Notes under the pieces: generated by a model | Seen by the model: the letters and a program-made list of their open reading frames with translations, nothing else | Told to the model about the DNA's origin: nothing | Database searches by the model: none | Part shown: piece after piece, positions 6,502-9,304 of the stretch | Numbering within the stretch: position 1 is the first letter of the stretch | How the letters are laid out: each line of letters opens with the position of its first letter | Source: an uncultured Alphaproteobacteria bacterium | GTDB lineage: Bacteria > Pseudomonadota > Alphaproteobacteria > Micropepsales > Micropepsaceae | Length of the DNA stretch: 9,304 bases | Assembly: GCA_937942205.1 (NCBI GenBank) | Contig: CALDFO010000251.1 | Location: forward strand, 1 to 9,304 | Direction: 5' to 3' | Position numbers and translations under genes: made by a program

Positions 6502-6507
6502 ATTATC
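6502..6507 (-). promoter_or_regulatory. Candidate extended -10 box of mmsA
   Basis: Minus-strand GATAAT (6507-6502) is five of six to TATAAT and is preceded by TGC, an extended -10 signature. Transcription would start near 6495, leaving a leader of only about 9 bases before ATG 6486. No -35 match lies at the right distance, which would fit an activator-dependent promoter. Confidence 0.35.
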
Positions 6508-6523
6508 GCAAAAGTTTCAAATG

Positions 6524-6540
6524 GCGGCCGTACCGGCCGC
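6524..6540. promoter_or_regulatory. Dyad GCGGCC-N5-GGCCGC at the mmsA -35 position
   Basis: A perfect 6-base inverted repeat with a GTACC spacer, centred at 6532, about 37 bases upstream of the predicted mmsA start of transcription. It covers the spot where a -35 box (about 6530-6525) should be, as expected for an operator. The half GCCGTACCG (6527-6535) recurs in inverted orientation as CGGTACGGC at 6631-6639, 96 bases away. GC-rich composition makes chance palindromes fairly likely. Confidence 0.35.
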
Positions 6541-6812
6541 TGACACCTTTCCGCGCGGCCTTGGTCACTTCGCCGCAGCGCAAGGCCGCCCGCGCGCCCG
6601 TCTCACGCAAGGTATCCAGTCCTGACATCGCGGTACGGCGCGGGCCGTCGCGCATCCGTTATTTTCACACTGGCGGATTCGCCACGATTTCCGGTGTCGC
6701 GCGCATCCCGTCTTGAATCGGACGAAAAACTGTCGCGGAAGAATTTCCTGGCGCCTGCGGCGCGCGCATGGGAACGGGTGTTTTGCAAGCCATGCTGTAC
6801 GGTGGGACGCGG

Positions 6813-6852
6813 TTCGTGATGCGTAGCGAAAACGCCATCTTCGCTTCACGAA
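6813..6852. repeat. Long imperfect inverted repeat in the receptor upstream region
   Basis: TTCGTGA (6813-6819) pairs with TCACGAA (6846-6852) and GCGAA (6826-6830) with TTCGC (6840-6844). That is 12 paired bases split by a 6-versus-1 base internal bulge, around a 9-base loop. It lies about 160 bases before the receptor start codon. It could be an operator or an mRNA leader hairpin, depending on where transcription starts. Confidence 0.5.
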
Positions 6853-6990
6853 TATGTCCGATGCGCCGTCTAGGAAACGCCGCGATGCGGATGCTGCGTG
6901 CGAAAGATGTTCGCAAAGGCATTGCATCCTGAGGGATCATCGAATTCATCGCGGGAGACCGCATGTCGGCGCGCGCATTCGCGCGGCGGC

Positions 6991-7000
6991 GGAGAAGGGA
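6991..7000 (+). promoter_or_regulatory. Shine-Dalgarno of the plus-strand receptor
   Basis: GGAGAAGGGA ends 8 bases before ATG 7009. This decides the start: the in-frame ATG at 7021 (residue 5), which would give a neat MKLAKF signal peptide, is 20 bases away and too far for this site. Confidence 0.7.
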
Positions 7001-7008
7001 ACAGACCA

Positions 7009-9304
7009 ATGGCGTATGGCATGAAGCTGGCGAAATTCCTGATGGCGGGCGCGAGCCCCCTGATGCTGCTGCTGGCGGCGGTTCCCGCCCAGGCGCAATC
7101 CACCGGCACCCAGGCGGTCGAGACGGTGACCGTCACCGGCGACGGCTATGGCGCGGGCGGCGGGTCCGGCATCATGGTTCCGGTCACGGTGCCCAAGCAG
7201 CGCGCCACCATCGATCAGAGCTTCATCAACACCCAGCCCGCGGGCCAGACGGTGTTCGAAATGCTCAACAAGGTGCCGGGCTTCAACTTCACCAACAGCG
7301 ATCCCTACGGCAATTCGGGCGGCAATGTCCGCATCCACGGCTTTGACGGCAACCACATCTCCTTCACCTGGGACGGTATGCCGCTGAACGACACCGGCAA
7401 CTACGCCATCTACACCAACCAGGCGATGGATTCCGAGATCATCGGCACCGCCAGCGTCAACCAAGGCACCACCGACGCCGACAGCCCCACCGCCGCCGCC
7501 ACCGGCGGCGTGGTGGCGCTCCGCACCATCCGTCCGTCCGAGACCGGCAAGGTGCTGGTGGACGGCAGCGTGGGCTCCAACAACTACAAGCGCGTTTTCG
7601 TGAAGGTGGATACCGGCGCTTTCGGTCCCTGGGGCACCACGGCCTTCGCCAGCCTGTCCTACACCGACTATGACAAGTTCAAGGGGCCGGGCCATCTGCA
7701 GAAGAAGCAGTTCAATGCCGCGATCTTCCAGGACCTGGGCGACCTGGGCTGGGTGCAACTGGCCATGCACTGGAACCAGAACCGCAATCATTTCTACAAC
7801 AACCCCACTTTCTATCCCACGCTCTCGACCCTGACGCCCACCAGCAATCCCGCCGTCTTCAACGGCGTTACGCCCTTTCCGCTGGTGACCGGCGGTCCCG
7901 GCGCGCCCACTATCGCCTTTGGCGCCAATGGCGGCTTCACCGGCACCGGCCTGACCAGCAACGCCCAGGGCTTCGGGCTGAACTTCGACAATCTGCGCAC
8001 CTGCGCCCGCGTCACCCCGGTGGCGGGTACCGCGCAGCTCGACAATGGCTGCAGCAATTTCTACGGCGTCCGCATCAATCCGTCCGACACGGGCAATATC
8101 CGCCTGTCCTCGCTGTTCCGCCTTGCCGAGGGACTGGTGCTGACGGTGGACCCGTCGGTCCAGTATGTCCTGGCCAATGGCGGCGGCTATACCGGCCTCA
8201 GCGAGACCGATGCGCGCCTGCGCGGCGCCACCGGCACGCTGGGCCGCGACCTAAACGGCGACGGCGACGCGCTGGATACGGTCGGCGTCTATACCCCCAA
8301 CACCACCAATACCATCCGCTATGGCCTCAACACCTCGCTGGTCTACCGGATCACCGAGGAACACGCGGTCCAGCTCGCCTATACGCTGGATTACGGCCTG
8401 CACCGCCAGACCGGCCAGTACGCCTTCCTGGACGGCAACGCCTATCCTTTCGATCCCTTCGCCGGCTATCGCGACACCACCCATCGCGTGACGGGCAATG
8501 ACGGCGTGCCGATCCGCGGCCGCGATCGCCGCAGCCGCGCCGTCCTCAACCAGGTCGGTTTCGCCTATGAGGGCGACTTCTTCGACCGCATGGGCCATGT
8601 CAGCGCCGGTATCCGCATGCCCTTCATGCAGCGCGACCTGAACCAGCTCTGCTACCTCCAGGTCACGGGCTCGTCGGGCGTGGGCTTCCCCACCTGCACC
8701 ACCGCCGCGCCGACCTCGGCGCTGGCGGCCAATGGCGCGCTCACCCTGCCGGGCAGCACCACCAATCTGTTTGTTCCGCCGGCGCAGAAGACGGTGAATT
8801 TCAGCCGCGTGCTGCCCAATATCGGCCTCTCGATCTCCCCCTTCGGGCCGGAGCATCAGGCCTATTTCAACTATGCGGCGGGCATCGCCGCGCCGCGCAC
8901 CGACAATCTGTATAACGGCGGCAACAACGGATCGTGCCAGACCCCCGGCACGCCGGGCTGCCAGTACAGCAGCTTCTCGACGGTGCGGCCCGAAACCTCC
9001 AACCATTTCGAGTTCGGCTATCGCTACACCGACGAAATGGTGGCCTTCACCCTGTCGCTCTACAACACCCAGTTCAAGAACCGCATCGTCACCAGCTTCG
9101 ACCAGGACCAGGGCATCAGCATCGACCGCAATATCGGTTCGGTGAATGTGGATGGCGTGGACGCGGCCATCAACATCAACTTCCTGCCGGAACTGAGCAG
9201 CTATACCTCGGTCTCCTACAATCACAGTCGCGTCAGCGCCGGCCCGCAGGCCATCATCCAGGCGGGCGCCGGCGGCGCGCCCATCAACCTGGCGGGCAAG
9301 GAGC
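7009..9304 (+). CDS. TonB-dependent outer-membrane receptor (runs off right edge)
   Basis: 765 codons are visible, and the C-terminal barrel strands and stop lie beyond 9304. A signal peptide (MKLAKF basic end, Leu/Ala core, AQA|QS after residue 29) is followed by a TonB box, VETVTVTG, at 37-44. The plug covers about 60-175: TVFEMLNKVPGFNF (81-94), GGNVRIHGFDG (104-114), TWDGMPLND (120-128), then TAAATGGVVALRTI (161-174), the usual plug end. The rest is beta-barrel with alternating aromatic strands and long loops. Cysteines fall in three close pairs, C332/C348, C548/C563 and C643/C651, likely loop disulfides. DLNGDGDALD at 414-423 resembles a calcium-binding loop. The plug is unlike that of the receptor at 1-420. 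The ligand is not deducible: siderophore-type or carbohydrate-type are both possible. Divergent transcription from mmsA suggests, but does not prove, shared control. Confidence 0.92.
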   Translation, partial: MAYGMKLAKFLMAGASPLMLLLAAVPAQAQSTGTQAVETVTVTGDGYGAGGGSGIMVPVTVPKQRATIDQSFINTQPAGQTVFEMLNKVPGFNFTNSDPYGNSGGNVRIHGFDGNHISFTWDGMPLNDTGNYAIYTNQAMDSEIIGTASVNQGTTDADSPTAAATGGVVALRTIRPSETGKVLVDGSVGSNNYKRVFVKVDTGAFGPWGTTAFASLSYTDYDKFKGPGHLQKKQFNAAIFQDLGDLGWVQLAMHWNQNRNHFYNNPTFYPTLSTLTPTSNPAVFNGVTPFPLVTGGPGAPTIAFGANGGFTGTGLTSNAQGFGLNFDNLRTCARVTPVAGTAQLDNGCSNFYGVRINPSDTGNIRLSSLFRLAEGLVLTVDPSVQYVLANGGGYTGLSETDARLRGATGTLGRDLNGDGDALDTVGVYTPNTTNTIRYGLNTSLVYRITEEHAVQLAYTLDYGLHRQTGQYAFLDGNAYPFDPFAGYRDTTHRVTGNDGVPIRGRDRRSRAVLNQVGFAYEGDFFDRMGHVSAGIRMPFMQRDLNQLCYLQVTGSSGVGFPTCTTAAPTSALAANGALTLPGSTTNLFVPPAQKTVNFSRVLPNIGLSISPFGPEHQAYFNYAAGIAAPRTDNLYNGGNNGSCQTPGTPGCQYSSFSTVRPETSNHFEFGYRYTDEMVAFTLSLYNTQFKNRIVTSFDQDQGISIDRNIGSVNVDGVDAAININFLPELSSYTSVSYNHSRVSAGPQAIIQAGAGGAPINLAGKE

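Larger units (their letters stand above)
6487..7008. other. 522-base divergent intergenic region, mmsA / receptor
   Basis: No credible gene is found here: the short open frames have no recognisable domain, no good ribosome binding site and basic, Arg-rich shadow composition. The region holds the mmsA promoter side (6502-6540), a distant inverted copy of CGGTACGGC at 6631-6639, a long imperfect hairpin (6813-6852), a direct repeat CATCG-AATT-CATCG (6938-6951), a small GC hairpin CGCGCG-CATT-CGCGCG (6970-6985) and the receptor Shine-Dalgarno (6991-7000). I found no convincing promoter for the receptor. Confidence 0.6.

Noticed and set aside
6565..6927. Short Arg- and Cys-rich open frames in the divergent intergenic region
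   Set aside because: Several overlap each other in different frames, none has a ribosome binding site or recognisable domain, and they cover the likely regulatory DNA.
6963..7346. Plus-strand open frame of 127 codons overlapping the receptor start
   Set aside because: Different frame from the receptor, Arg/Gly/His-rich. The receptor frame has a signal peptide, TonB box, plug and a good Shine-Dalgarno.
6946..7791. Minus-strand open frame of 281 codons, and a similar one at 8251-9225
   Set aside because: Both are antisense to the receptor gene, are Val/Ala/Gly/His-rich, and show no motif.
1..9304. Search for CRISPR arrays, tRNA/rRNA, transposases, integrases and toxin-antitoxin pairs
   Set aside because: No regularly spaced repeats, cloverleaf-like tracts or mobile-element motifs were seen by eye. 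The repeats found are isolated palindromes.

Overview
The window is GC-rich, with the strong G/C third-position preference and long antisense shadow reading frames expected of such DNA. It reads as a chromosomal accessory or catabolic locus of a Gram-negative bacterium that relies on TonB-dependent uptake. An alphaproteobacterium of the Caulobacterales, Sphingomonadales or Micropepsales type is my best guess. That guess rests on composition, gene families and receptor style only; there is no taxonomic marker here.

Layout. The minus strand carries, in transcription order, mmsA (6486 to 4999, CoA-acylating methylmalonate-semialdehyde dehydrogenase), a first PQQ-dependent dehydrogenase (4872 to 2875), a second paralogous PQQ dehydrogenase (2587 to 527), and the first 140 codons of a TonB-dependent receptor (420 to 1, running off the left edge). 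Divergently, on the plus strand, a second and unrelated TonB-dependent receptor starts at 7009 and runs off the right edge (765 codons visible). The mmsA/receptor divergence lies in a 522-base intergenic region. A good intrinsic terminator at 516-489 separates the PQQ block from the left receptor gene.

How the genes may work together. The receptors would bring a substrate across the outer membrane. The two quinoproteins have export signals and no membrane or heme domain, and would oxidise a sugar or alcohol in the periplasm. MmsA in the cytoplasm would turn a malonate or methylmalonate semialdehyde into acetyl- or propionyl-CoA. The substrate cannot be read from the sequence. Neither PQQ synthesis genes nor an electron acceptor partner lies in the window, so the pathway link is inference from proximity.

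Non-coding DNA. The gap between the two PQQ genes (2588-2874) is unusually dense in inverted repeats: four separate hairpins, plus a promoter-like element with a dyad and competing hairpins over the ribosome binding site of the downstream gene. Other dyads lie between mmsA and the first PQQ gene (4951-4994), at the mmsA promoter (6524-6540) and in the receptor leader (6813-6852). I see no tRNA, rRNA, CRISPR array, transposase or phage gene. No unmistakably new system is visible. The least explained items are the palindrome cluster between the paralogues, the competing hairpins at 2598-2636, and the tandem Tat-like quinoprotein pair itself.
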